Shown here one piece after another: positions 1 through 8,902 of a stretch of DNA of 64,000 nucleotides. The position numbers and the translations under genes are program-made. How positions within the stretch are numbered: the first letter of the stretch is position 1; every line of letters begins with the position of its first letter. The stretch is from Heterodera schachtii (lineage: Eukaryota; Nematoda; Chromadorea; Rhabditida; Heteroderidae). The stretch lies in the NCBI GenBank assembly GCA_023374025.1, contig SIJG01000114.1, positions 32,322 through 96,321 on the forward strand. The letters run 5' to 3'. Under the pieces are notes generated by a model. That model did not search any database. It was given only the letters and a program-made list of their open reading frames with translations, and was not told the origin of the DNA.

Positions 1-97
1 AAAAAAGCTCAGTGTGGGCGTTCCACAAAAAGCTCAGTGTGGGCGTTCCACAAAAAAAGCTCAGTGTGGGCGTTCCACAAAAAGCTCAGTGATTGAT
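1..97 (+). repeat. Tandem 25-27-bp repeats, left arm
   Basis: Three and a half copies of a unit with core GTGTGGGCGTTCCAC separated by A-runs of 5 to 7 bases. Confidence 0.9.
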
Positions 98-543
98 AAA
101 TTAATTAAATAAATTTAATAATTCAATTCACCAAATCACGGTGCCGTACGCTTAACCCTAATGTACGGCGGGACTGAAGTCATTTTCAATTTTTTTTCAT
201 TTTTCAATTTTTCGCATCACTTCTGGCCAATTTTCTCCATTTGTAGTAGACACAGACGGACGCCATTGATACCATTTTGTAGAGCTCATCGAGCTGTACA
301 AAAAAGCCGCTGGTACCGGCACGCTTAGCCTGGGTTGGCCATCGGGCGAGGCTGAGGGCCCTCCGGCAGAGGTGCCCGATCCCTGACAGGCTCCAAGCGA
401 ATGGATCAAGAACCGGACCCGGCCTGGGAGATAGCCCTTTAAAAACCGAACAAAAAATGGTTCTTAACCTGGCTGGTCCGGGTTCCGGATCAGGCACTTT
501 TGGTGCCTCGAAAGGGGTGCGATAGGCTTCCGGAAAATGGCCA

Positions 544-700
544 ATCAATCACTGAGCTTTTTGTGGAACGCCCACACTGAGCTTTTTTTGTGGAACGCCC
601 ACACTGAGCTTTTTGTGGAACGCCCACACTGAGCTTTTTTTGTGGAACGCCCACACTGAGCTTTTTGTGGAACGCCCACACTGAGCTTTTTTGTGGAACG
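544..700 (-). repeat. Tandem 25-27-bp repeats, right arm (inverted)
   Basis: Same unit as the left arm, read on the minus strand. The last copy is truncated after GTGGAACG and the sequence then becomes unique. Confidence 0.9.
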
Positions 701-1046
701 ACTCACCACGCCTAGCCCGTAGCCCGTGCATGTGTATTATGAAAATGCCGATCTCTAGTTCCAATTGATTTATTACTTAATAAAAGCAAAAACATTGAAT
801 TGAAGGAAAAGTTCTTATTTTTTTAACTATTTAAAAAACATAGTAGTTTTAAAGTTAAGATCGGCGTTGAAGGTTAGAAAGTTTCAAAATATTTTCGGGA
901 GTGCCCCAGGGAAGTGATTGTCGCCTTTTTTGGTCAGTTCTGCTCTGACGATTCGTCTGCTAGTCGATTGAAGAACAACGCGGTCAGGCACATATCCACC
1001 GAATCTCTGTGCCATTCTGCTTTGGCTATCAGAGTGTGCAATTTAG
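701..1046. other. Intergenic stretch, no gene seen
   Basis: AT-rich until about 900, then more balanced composition from about 900 to 1046. An open frame covers the latter but I recognise nothing in it. It could be part of the gene suggested by the exon candidate at 1047. Confidence 0.4.
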
Positions 1047-1226
1047 TCGCGGATGGTTTGTCCTGCCGTCTGTTTCGCAGCAAACAATTCCTGCTACTGC
1101 AGTCAGTTCCATTGTCCCAATTTCCTCGTAGACCGACCCGATTTCAGTGAAGAAAGCAAATTACTCTCGGAGTTTGATGAAAAATTCAAAACGCACTTCC
1201 CAGATTTTCCATGCCATCTCCGCTGT
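1047..1226 (+). CDS. Candidate internal exon of a Cys-rich protein
   Basis: A 60-codon open block that starts right after an acceptor-like AATTTAG and ends at TGT followed by GTAGGT, a fair donor, with phase 0 on both sides. The translation carries seven cysteines: a cluster in the first third (CPAVC, then SCYC and HCP) and a CHLRC end, with an acidic middle (RPDFSEESKLLSEFDEKF). Base composition is that of an exon rather than of the AT-rich surroundings. The reading frame stays open past the donor to about 1301. I do not recognise the family, and no partner exon could be assembled, so this may be a relic or a chance ORF. Confidence 0.27.
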
Positions 1227-1824
1227 GTAGGTCCGGCCCTTTTCCATCTTCCGCTTTTGGTTCAGCCATCCTTTGAATGTTGTCGAATTCGGCCTTTTTG
1301 AGCTTTTCGATAGACGAAATCGGCAGAATAAGAACGCTTTGTTTTGCGTTTTGACGAAACTGGCTTAAGAACGTTTTACTTTGCGTCTTTACTGACTGCG
1401 CCAGTGAACTGTTGTGTCCGACTCAACAGCCAAAAGATATTGATTTATTTGCAGTGAAGAAAATAACAAAATATGCTGACAAATAAGTTCTGTCCCTCGA
1501 TTTTTTTTACAAAATTTATTTTTTTAAATTCAACAAAACATAAATATGTCTCGAGTTAATCTCCATTGTGGTCAAATAACAAGTTGCCATTTTTCAGGCA
1601 TGAGATCAATTCCGCGGGCATAAAACTCAGGAGTTAGAGTTGATTAAGTAAAATTACTCATTTTTAGGTAGATATAGTTTTGATGGCATATTCTAAGGCA
1701 ATGAAAAGGGATAAAGAGAAAGAGAAAAAGTGATTAAATAGAGCACATATAATACTATAAGATACACTAACAAAAATTTTAATTCGTAATAATGGGAACA
1801 CTGGAGAGCCGATTTTCAAAATTC
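1227..1824. repeat. Diverged copy of the 36-kb TIR element (left part)
   Basis: From about 1565 the sequence (TTGCCATTTTTCAGGCA, then a GGAGTTA block, then GAGTAAAT/GATTAAATAGAGCA) parallels 36050-36290 in order and spacing. The homology resumes at 2520 after the inserted 1825-2519 element. Positions 1302-1560 hold nothing recognisable. Confidence 0.6.
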
Positions 1825-2040
1825 TAAGGCTGTGCGAGAAGTGATTTTTACCGGGAACCGAGAACCTAGACTGAACCCGAGAAATGACCCCGAGAAACGA
1901 TACGAGAACTGAGACCCAAAAAACCCGAGAATTTCTCGACTCGGGAATCGAGAACCGAGAAATCTAAATGAAATTGACTCAAATGTATTTTTTTTAAATC
2001 AAAAACACATTAAAAGGGGGAAGGTCAAACGGAATTTTCC

Positions 2041-2062
2041 GGCGGTGCCGGTAGGCACCGCC
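2041..2062. repeat. GC hairpin module copy 1 (perfect stem)
   Basis: Arm GGCGGTGCC, loop GGTA, arm GGCACCGCC: nine perfect base pairs closing a four-base loop. Confidence 0.85.
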
Positions 2063-2220
2063 ACAAAAATTTTGTAATTTCTTTCTGCTTTGTTAACAGA
2101 TTTTCACCAAAAATAATTAATTTTTGCGGTTTTGAGACAATTGGCGACAATTTTTACATTCAAAAGGCTTTTTTTGCTGAATTTTTTCATAAAACTTTAT
2201 TTTTTAGGCGGGAGGAGTCC

Positions 2221-2242
2221 GGCGGTGCCGGTAGGCGCCGCC
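2221..2242. repeat. GC hairpin module copy 2
   Basis: Arm GGCGGTGCC, loop GGTA, arm GGCGCCGCC. One pair becomes a T-G (U-G) wobble. Confidence 0.85.
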
Positions 2243-2280
2243 TGAAAAACTTTTGAAATCTTTGGGGAATTTTGTGGCAC

Positions 2281-2302
2281 GGCGGTGCCGATAGGCGCCG
2301 CC
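2281..2302. repeat. GC hairpin module copy 3
   Basis: Arm GGCGGTGCC, loop GATA, arm GGCGCCGCC. Confidence 0.85.
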
Positions 2303-2519
2303 GGGGAAATTTTTGGGATTTTTAATGAATTTTGTAAAGAAAATTTGTTCAAAATTCAATAATTTTTCCTCTTTTCCCCCTTCGCCGGCGACCTCCCGCC
2401 CGAAATGGTCATCCTTAAGTGTAAAAATTTCTCGTTTCCGAGTCTAAAACCCCGAGACCGGGAAGAGAAAAACCAGAGAAATTTCCCGTGTCGGGAACCG
2501 AGACTCTCGCACAGCCCTA

Positions 2520-2690
2520 CAAAATTGTCTGCAAAAATTGCATTTTTCGGAACCACAGCTAACAAATTTTTTGTAATGCGATCTGAAGATAATGAATTTT
2601 CTTTGGGTAATTGCCACGCTAAGTCTGAATATGGCCTTAGATTTGAACTTTTTAAATTATAAAAAAGTTTTCGGGGGGCAGAAATTGGTT
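2520..2690. repeat. Continuation of the 36-kb repeat copy
   Basis: GCATTTTTCGGAACCAC, AACAAATTTTTTGTAAT and TCTGAATATGGCCTTAGATT parallel 36308-36420, completing the copy interrupted by the 1825-2519 element. Confidence 0.6.
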
Positions 2691-2847
2691 CATCCTAAGT
2701 AATTTAAGTTTCTTAAAATCTATCCAAAAAAATAAAATTTAAAAAAACTTTAAGAAAACGTAGTCTCAAGTAATAACTCGAAAATCTATTATTTAGTATA
2801 AGAAACAAATATTCAGATTTAAATAATATAATTTAAAAATAGGTGGC

Positions 2848-3428
2848 CAGAAAGGCGACAGGAAGTTTGGGCACCATAAATTTGGGCACCGGGAAGTTTT
2901 GGCACCAGAGGGATGGATTATCAAAAAAAACAAGCAAAAATATGTAAAATATTATATAAATCATTAAAATTTAGTAAATTTTAAACAACCCTTGTGCTTA
3001 AAAATTTTATATGTTCTTGAAAATTAAAGAATTTATGTATGAAACCTTGAATCTTATTATTTAATCAATTCTTACAGCTGTTTAAACGTTTTTTGGACTT
3101 AGTTAGACCTAATACCCGGCTAAGTTGGGCCCAATACACCAAGAGAGACGTCTAATTCATAAAATTTTAAGTCTTGAACAGACTGAGCCTTTTAATGATG
3201 CAAATAATACATATGTATCACATTGATATATAGTGAATGTTAATGAGTTTAGCAAAATAAGAATGGTTAATTGAGCGGATATTCGTTGAAAATTTTTCGA
3301 TTCCTAACTTGATTAAAATTTCTATGCTTTTAAATTAGATGGTTGAAATTTATAGACAATTCAAAATATTCTTATTTTTTTAATCCTTAATTTGGTGCAC
3401 AAACTTCCCGGTGCCCAACGCCTCTCAG
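2848..3428. mobile_element. Foldback element with GGAAGTTTGGGCACC arms
   Basis: The left arm contains two copies of a GGAAGTTTGGGCACC-like word. The right arm (3388-3428) is its inverted relative. Ends CAGAAAGGCG and CGCCTCTCAG are imperfect inverted repeats. The interior is AT-rich and non-coding. I could not find a target duplication, so the exact ends are approximate. Confidence 0.6.
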
Positions 3429-3503
3429 ACTTTTGTCATTTGTCGTCACTTATGTCATAATTAATGGCACTAAAATTTACACACCCGTCATCAATAATAA
3501 TAG

Positions 3504-3809
3504 TTGGACTATCATTCTTTTGAACTATTTTGTCAATTTTCCTATGACTCCTATTTAAACACCCACAAGAATTTCGATCCAATTATTTTATGGGAGAACA
3601 TTCCCCAAATTGCCAATTTTATGTGTTCGGAAATTCGCAAAACGGCAACTGCGATGCTGGAGGGCATTCCCGGATTGGCAACTTCGACTTTCGGAAAAAT
3701 TCGCGAAAAATCCCGGCCGTTGATCAGCCGGTCAGAAGCAGTTGCAAATGTTTTACGTAGAAGTGGTATTTTTGAGCCCCTTTCTTCATCCATTAAATTC
3801 CATATTTGA
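3504..3809 (+). CDS. Candidate exon, unknown protein
   Basis: Open from an ATG at 3504. From about 3570 the block has exon-like composition, and the codon style resembles the confirmed genes of this window (translation includes ILWENIPQIANFM, then TFGKIREKSRPLISRSE). The first 65 nt are AT-rich and may not be coding. No domain is recognised. The opposite strand is also open over 3551-3793, so strand is not certain. It could be a single exon, a gene relic, or chance. Confidence 0.25.
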   Translation: MDYHSFELFCQFSYDSYLNTHKNFDPIILWENIPQIANFMCSEIRKTATAMLEGIPGLATSTFGKIREKSRPLISRSEAVANVLRRSGIFEPLSSSIKFHI

Positions 3810-3924
3810 ACGTATTTTTAATGGCGAAAATTCCAAACAGTAACCTAAATAAGGGCAAAATCCTAAAATAGTGAAGCAAAATTAAAATTGAAAATTTATT
3901 TTTTCATTTTTAATAATTTTAATT

Positions 3925-4131
3925 TTAGGTTTTTGTTGCTTGAATGTTCTGCTTTTTGGATTTAAGGATAAATTTTCCAAATTCATTTTCCATCCAAACA
4001 AATCGATCAGAGTTTAATTTAACCATTGGTTTTGCTGAATCGTCTTCATCAATTGGTCGGTCCATCCTTTCTTTCTTCCTTTTTTCTTCATTTGTGTTTC
4101 TTCGCCGATAGAATGGCCAACGATTGGCCAA
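3925..4131 (-). CDS. Candidate terminal exon, charged unknown protein
   Basis: The minus-strand frame is open and strongly charged, with RRRNTNEEKRKKERMD, then RPIDEDDSAKPMVKLNSDRF and ENEFGKFILKSKKQ before a stop. It lacks an ATG at its 5' end (the first ATG is about 20 codons in), so it would be a 3' exon whose upstream partner I could not find. Lysine/glutamate-rich AT-biased frames arise easily by chance, hence the low confidence. Confidence 0.28.
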   Translation of the reverse strand: MANRWPFYRRRNTNEEKRKKERMDRPIDEDDSAKPMVKLNSDRFVWMENEFGKFILKSKKQNIQATKT

Positions 4132-4992
4132 CCATTCTTTTTTTCAAATGGTTTTATTATGCCAAACATTCACAGAATTGGAAGTTTAATCAACATTTTC
4201 TATCTCATTTCTTCATTCTGCAAAATTTAATTATCTCTTTCTTTAAATTGAAAATTTAAGCAAAAAATTTGAATTAAATTACGAAAAATTAATTTTTGTA
4301 ATTCATAATTGAATTTATTTTTTATTTGTAAGAAAGACCAGTTTTTGATTATTTAAGGAAAAAACCATATCATAGAAAATCAAAATAAAAAAAAAACAAA
4401 ATTTTATTGAAGACATTGGATCCCTACTAATTCTTGTCCAGGTTTTTACAATAATAAAAGTTTATGAGGAAGAAGGTACATATTTTTTCGAGTTTTTAAG
4501 TGCTTATGCCTTTTTTCTATTTCTTAAAATTTTTCCCAATTTAATTTCTGTCTTTTTATTAATATATTTTAGGAAATTAAACTGCTGTTTTTCTTGGCCT
4601 CTTTTTTTGCTTTTTTGCTTTTATGTCTTGAAATTTTAAGCACATCAATTGTCAGCCAAATATTTTTTCGATTTTTTAACTCTAAAATAAGAAACGAACT
4701 CAAAAGTTCAGAACTGAATTAAAAAACAATATTTTCATTTCCCAGTGCAAAAGCTCAAGAAAATATAAGAATTCGATATATTTGTTAATGTTTGTATTAA
4801 ACTAGATTATATGTCTTTGTTATTTCTTCGGCATTTTTCGGTAAATTCAGCTAAACCGGTTTTTAAACCCGTTTAAAAGTATGGCATTTTCATGACTGTA
4901 CTACTACAACTATATCCATTGTATTATAATAATTAGTTATTCGTGGTGTATTTTTAGATTTGGTTTTATTGCACTTGACAAAGGAAAGTGCC
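4132..4992. other. AT-rich intergenic DNA upstream of the eIF4E-like gene
   Basis: No repeat, hairpin or coding block recognised. It presumably contains the promoter of the gene starting at 4993, but no specific element can be pointed to. Confidence 0.5.
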
Positions 4993-6326
4993 ATGAATTC
5001 CGAGAAAATTGTTGCCAAATATACCAAAAGGAATTTCAATGGGCCGAGGTAATTGCAAGAAGCAAAAAAATTTGACAATTAAATTTTAACATTCTTTGGA
5101 CAAATTTAAGACTCCGTTTGATCATGGCAAAAAATAGCAGGGAAATTGTTGACAAATACACGCAAAAGGAGGACAAAGAAATGGAAAAGAGCAAAGGGTG
5201 AGCAATAAAATGAAAAGTGCCGAAATAAACAAAAAACGAAATGATATAAAAAAGTAAAAATAGTTTCAATGTTTCCTAGAATTCAAAAATGAAAACATAA
5301 TAGAACTGATAACAATTGTTGGTTTTAAGCTCAACTAATCCCAATTATCAATTTTCTTTTAAGCCTCGCGCTGCCCCTTTCCGTGCCAAAGTGTCCTTTT
5401 CCCCAATTGGCACTTGGCAAATGGACTTTGTGGGGATACGAATGTGGCGACTTTCCCGTGCACATAAATGCCAAAGATCCGTGCCCATTTTGTGTAAGAG
5501 AAAAATGAAAGAAAATTATATGCAATTTCATAATCCAATTTTCAGTTGGTATTGTGCAAATTTCGCATCCTTTTCAAAAATGCGGTCTTCGAAGGCAAAG
5601 AACGATGGGAAAATTATTTGCAAAAGGGGCAAAGTTTTGTGGGCAATTCGCACGCATTGCCAACGGAGAACGAATTGGGCGACCTTTTGCCAAGCAAATT
5701 GGCCAAGCAAATTTGTGAGTTCCGCTGCTGAAACTGATTGAGGGTCGATTTTTGGCTATTTTGGGATCGAATTTTCAAAATTTAGGCCAAACATTTTTAG
5801 TCTTTTTCCATGATTTAAATTGTTTCATTTATTTTTACCAAAATTTTAAAAAATGGATTTTGCATCAAATGGTGGAGGCAAAGTGGTTGAGGTTGGCACC
5901 CAAATTATTAAGTACACAATTTCGCTTTTCACAGTTTTCAATCGCAAATTGGGCGTGGCGATGTTCCGCGACGGCGTCACACCGAAATTGGAAAGTGCCG
6001 AGAATTGTTCTGGCGGCGTCTTCCAAATGCTTCTCTTTGCTTCTTCGGGCCAACGGAGTGCGCCGCTTTTGGCCAAATTTGACGCGCTTTTTCTCCACTC
6101 GCTTCGACTTATCCTTGACGCGTCACCGACAATTGGGTGTCATGTGAATGGGCTTTTCCTCAGGTGGCAAATCGACACGGCCAATGGCAAAAGAAAGTGG
6201 AGGAAGGAATTGGACGCGGAAGGGGAGGAGGGAACGAAGTGGAAGGAGGAGAAGGAAGAGGAGAAGCCGTGGGATGTGATCGACTTACCGATCTTTGGAA
6301 AGTTGGAGGTGGGCACAATGCCATAA
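4993..6326 (+). CDS. eIF4E-like cap-binding protein, exons 1-5
   Basis: Assembled exons: 4993-5048, 5111-5197, 5364-5493, 5546-5714 and 5935 onward. Introns start GTAATT, GTGAGC, GTAAGA and GTGAGT and end AAG, AAG, TTCAG and ACAG. All junction phases agree over four introns. Family resemblance: KWTLWGYE (residues 67-74) fits the RWALWFF strand of eIF4E. PSKL followed by AMFRDGVTPKLESAEN and GG (about 141-175) fits the PSKL, LFKDGIxPxWEDxxN, GG region, and a helix then GCHV (about 215-218) follows. The second cap-sandwiching Trp appears replaced by Leu166 while the neighbouring Glu167 is kept, so m7G-cap binding may be altered. There is a long Cys-containing insertion between the first strand and PSKL. 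Exon 5 either ends at CAT followed by GTGAAT (6143) and splices in phase to 7156, or reads on to a stop at 6326. A further frame open to 6481 is unresolved. Confidence 0.55.
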
Positions 6327-6481
6327 GAGGAAAGCACCATAAAACGAATCGGATCGTGGTTAGACCAGGGAAGCACATTTGGCCGAGCTTTGCCATCGGA
6401 CCAAGAACCGGGCGGGAGTATGTGATGGATGGCCCGGGAAAGGGAACCCGGTCAAAAGCAGCTCTGATCACGAGTTTGTGA

Positions 6482-7155
6482 CTCATCTTTTTTGATTATT
6501 AGGGGGTCGATTCATATGGATTTTGCATATTTTTAGCACATTTCGAAAAAGTTTTGGTTCTTAAAGACCATAATATCTATTTGGGGAGTCATAATCAACC
6601 TTACCGCAAATCGGTTGACCTCCCGGTTAAAAAATGATATGAAAAGCAACACAAACCATCAAATTTTATGGAATGATCCCATTAACAATTTGACCATCAT
6701 CTCTCTCAAACCTTTGGACCCTTTCGAAAAATCTGTTGACCCACCACTCCCTTTTCATGTATGCCGCCATCTCACAAAAAATTTATGGTGGTTATATTTA
6801 GTTTGTTGATAACTTTTTTTATTTAATTTAAATTTTTTCGAAATTTCCAAAATTACCGCAATTCTGCACGGGATCCCGCAAATTTGAAATGCGGGATGAA
6901 TCCCTTCGGGATCCTGTCCCGCAAAAATTTTGAGTTTCAATCCCGCAGAGGCATCCACAAGTTTGAAATTTCCGGGCTCAATTGATGGCATAATAAAAAT
7001 ATATCAAATAAACACCAATTTTAATATGATTCAGCGCAAAAAATATATTAAATGTTTGGCCTTTCTCTAGTCGCAGACAACCCCAATACTTATGCTAAAA
7101 AAACTGTATAAAATGACTTTTGCTGGTAATCCACTAAATGTGACTTAAATTTCAG
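6482..7155. repeat. Intron/intergenic DNA with repeat relics
   Basis: 6690-6780 (TTCGAAAAAT, then CCCTTTTCATGTATGCC) resembles 37775-37830. 6862-6970 carries scattered GGGATCCCGC words and a TTTGAAATTTCCGGGC end that recurs inverted at 10543-10560. If the gene model is right, this lies in its last intron. Confidence 0.45.
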
Positions 7156-7368
7156 ATTTGGATTAATGACCGCACATCCAATAAACTGCTGCAAAAGTGT
7201 CTGATCAGTGCCATCGACAATTTGATCAAAACTTTGAAAATCCCTTTCGTTGCGATCAAACAATTCGCCTTCCGCGTCCGAGTTTGTGGAGATGCGTATT
7301 TTGACAACACATACACCGCAAGTCTGAAGATGTGCAGCATCAAAACATTCAATGCGCTTAACCTCTAA
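7156..7368 (+). CDS. eIF4E-like protein, terminal exon
   Basis: The exon starts after a clean AAATTTCAG acceptor and encodes 70 residues to a TAA at 7366-7368. Its start IWINDRTSNKLL, then AIDNLIKTLKIPF, follows the eIF4E/4EHP pattern after the third conserved tryptophan (IW-x-x-T, then a helix, then L-x-hydrophobic-P). This is exactly the segment missing from the exons at 4993-6143. It begins in phase 0, matching a donor at 6144, which gives a protein of about 287 residues. About 11 residues of the usual strand before IW are then not accounted for, so a small exon may be missed. The tail after KQF departs from eIF4E. Confidence 0.55.
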   Translation: MWINDRTSNKLLQKCLISAIDNLIKTLKIPFVAIKQFAFRVRVCGDAYFDNTYTASLKMCSIKTFNALNL

Positions 7369-8463
7369 ATTTTAATGAAGAAAACATTTTGTTAACAGTT
7401 TCATATTGATTTTTATTTATTTTAAATTAATTAAAAGAAAAATTTTTTTTTCTTTGTATCATAAATAAAATACCATTGATAAGTTTTCTGTTAAATAATT
7501 TATTACTGTCACTAACCAATTGAACAATCTATAATTTGCAAAAAAATAATATCTATAATATACATTATATCTCTAAAATTCCCTGGCATTAATTTATTAA
7601 ATTAAGCAGTGCTGCAGAAGCAATAACATAACACTCATCTCTCTGAGAACGAGAAGAAAATAAAAAATGATTTACAGAAAATAAAATTTAAAATTTAATA
7701 GGAAAAGTTTTTTGATTTAATATTTTTAAGGAAATAATTTTAAAAATTCGATATTTAATTCTATAAGCTTAGTTAAAAATAAAACAAAAAATAGAAAATA
7801 TCTTTAAAAATAAACTATAGGTCACAGTCGTTTAACCGAACCGAAAGCGAAAACCGGCTTTTTTGGGCCAAAACCGAAAACCGGGGGTATTGGTTTTTCG
7901 GTTTTAAATTCACTCCTAAAGATGGAACTTTTTAAATAGATATTATACATTTCTCCGAAAAAACGGGATGGGATTTATATGTAATTAAAACTCTAAAATA
8001 TATAATGTATATATTGTCTTATTTTTGAATATTTTCTAAAAATATTTCAACAATATGTTTTTAATATATTTTATTTTTTGCTAAAATTGCTATTTTTAAT
8101 GAAAACTTATTAACACAAATTATAAAATAACACTGTTTTTGACCCCAAAAAAACCTGATTTTTGGGGCCCGAAGTTCTGACTTCGAAGATTTTTCGATGA
8201 CATTGTTATATGCATCTTTTTTTATCCTATTTAAATCATTTAAAAAATAATGTAACTCAATACTGATTTGACATATTTTTTTACCTTTTTGAATGAATTT
8301 TGTCATTTTACACCCCTAAATTTGAGGCTTTTTAGAGCCTATTTTTGGGGTTTTTAGAGCCTAAAGCCTACCTATTTTGGCGGTTTTAGAGCCTAAAAAT
8401 TTTAGCCCTACTAATAAATAATATTATTTGTTTAATTACCCATTTTTATGGGAATAGTTTCAG
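7369..8463. other. AT-rich stretch with two simple word arrays
   Basis: 7838-7905 is built of ACCGAAAACCGG-like words. 8312-8410 is built of TTTTAGAGCCTA words and ends TTTTAGCCCTA, like an hAT-type terminus, but no matching left end was found. No upstream exon of the ubiquitin-like fragment was found here. Confidence 0.4.
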
Positions 8464-8902
8464 GAAAACAGCTTGATGATGACTAGGGATGGGATTTTTA
8501 GTGATAAAAAATCCCAAAATAATTAACTAAATAGTGACAAAAAAAAAATGCCAAAATAGTGGCAAAAATAGTGGCAAAAAACTATTTTGGTGGCCAACTT
8601 CCAAAATAGTTTTTTTTAGTGGCAAAGCTCCAAAATAGTGATTCCTAGTGATGAATAGTGGCGCTAAAAACGAAAAATTTTCGAAAAATAATGTGTTTTT
8701 CGTGCATTTCTCGTCGAGTTAAAGCCGCAGAAAAAATAGTTAAAAAACTAAGAATCCCATCCCTAATGATGACCGTACTTGGAAGGATTACAAAATCGGA
8801 AATGAGGCCACGGTCCACCTCGTCAAGCGTCTTGTGGCTGTTAGAGTTCAAATATTGGCAAAATTTTTGATTTCAAAATTTGAATGCGTGCCAGGCCCGT
8901 AA
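8464..8902 (+). pseudogene. Ubiquitin-like exon interrupted by a transposon
   Basis: After a TTTCAG acceptor the exon reads KQLDDD (8466-8483). It is then interrupted by the 8484-8765 element plus its duplicated 8-bp target, and resumes at 8774 with RTWKDYKIGNEATVHLVKRL, ending in a stop at 8900-8902. Against ubiquitin residues 48-74, 16 of about 29 positions match, including RT, DY-x-I, the E-x-T strand and HLV-x-RL. The acceptor phase would complete a Gly codon, as in the ubiquitin FAG-KQL junction. The conjugation GG is replaced by Val/Ala and about 20 extra residues follow. The element puts stops and a frame break into the exon and no upstream half was found, so I call it a pseudogene or broken allele. 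Cyst nematodes are known to carry ubiquitin-extension genes; whether this derives from one is open. Confidence 0.7.
8484..8765. mobile_element. hAT-like MITE, 282 bp, 8-bp TSD
   Basis: Terminal inverted repeats TAGGGATGGGATT at both ends. Perfect target duplication ATGATGAC at 8476-8483 and 8766-8773. The interior has subterminal copies of AATAGTGGCAAAA and no coding capacity. The 8-bp duplication and TAGGGATG start are typical of the hAT superfamily. Confidence 0.88.

Larger units (their letters stand above)
1..700. mobile_element. Foldback element with tandem-repeat arms (left end cut by window)
   Basis: Both arms are tandem arrays of a 25-27-bp unit containing GCTCAGTGTGGGCGTTCCAC. The left arm (1-97) has three full units plus a partial one. 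The right arm (544-700) has five units plus a partial one in the opposite orientation. The inner junctions are also inverted copies of each other (AGCTCAGTGATTGAT near 83-97 and its complement near 544-558), so the whole can fold back on itself. Unit length alternates through runs of 5 or 7 A/T. The 450-bp centre is comparatively GC-rich and encodes no protein I recognise. This architecture is typical of foldback transposons; no transposase is seen and the true left end lies outside the window. Confidence 0.75.
1825..2519. mobile_element. hAT-like non-autonomous foldback element carrying three hairpins
   Basis: Terminal inverted repeats TAAGGCTGTGCGAGA (left) and TAGGGCTGTGCGAGA (complement of the right end) enclose 695 bp. 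The flanks are CAAAATTC and CAAAATTG, a 7/8-matching 8-bp target duplication as expected of hAT elements. The arms are packed with degenerate CGGGAACCGAGA words. The centre holds three GC-rich hairpins (2041, 2221, 2281). No transposase ORF. It sits inside a copy of the repeat also found at 36 kb, so it inserted later than that element. Confidence 0.75.

Noticed and set aside
1..97. CRISPR-like direct repeats
   Set aside because: Units abut without unique spacers, have an inverted partner array at 544-700, and the DNA is eukaryotic.
150..162. TTAACCCTAA as a telomere repeat
   Set aside because: A single occurrence, not a tandem array.
287..302. GAGCTGTACAA, which resembles the end of common fluorescent-protein reporter genes
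   Set aside because: Only about 11 bases match and the flanks do not; coincidence.
5316..5741. A 141-codon open frame overlapping exons 3 and 4 of the eIF4E-like gene
   Set aside because: It runs through intron 3 and is in a different frame from the phase-consistent exon set.
5853..5934. The ATG at 5853 as an independent gene start
   Set aside because: A TTCACAG acceptor at 5934 joins exon 4 in phase, so the upstream part is better read as intron.
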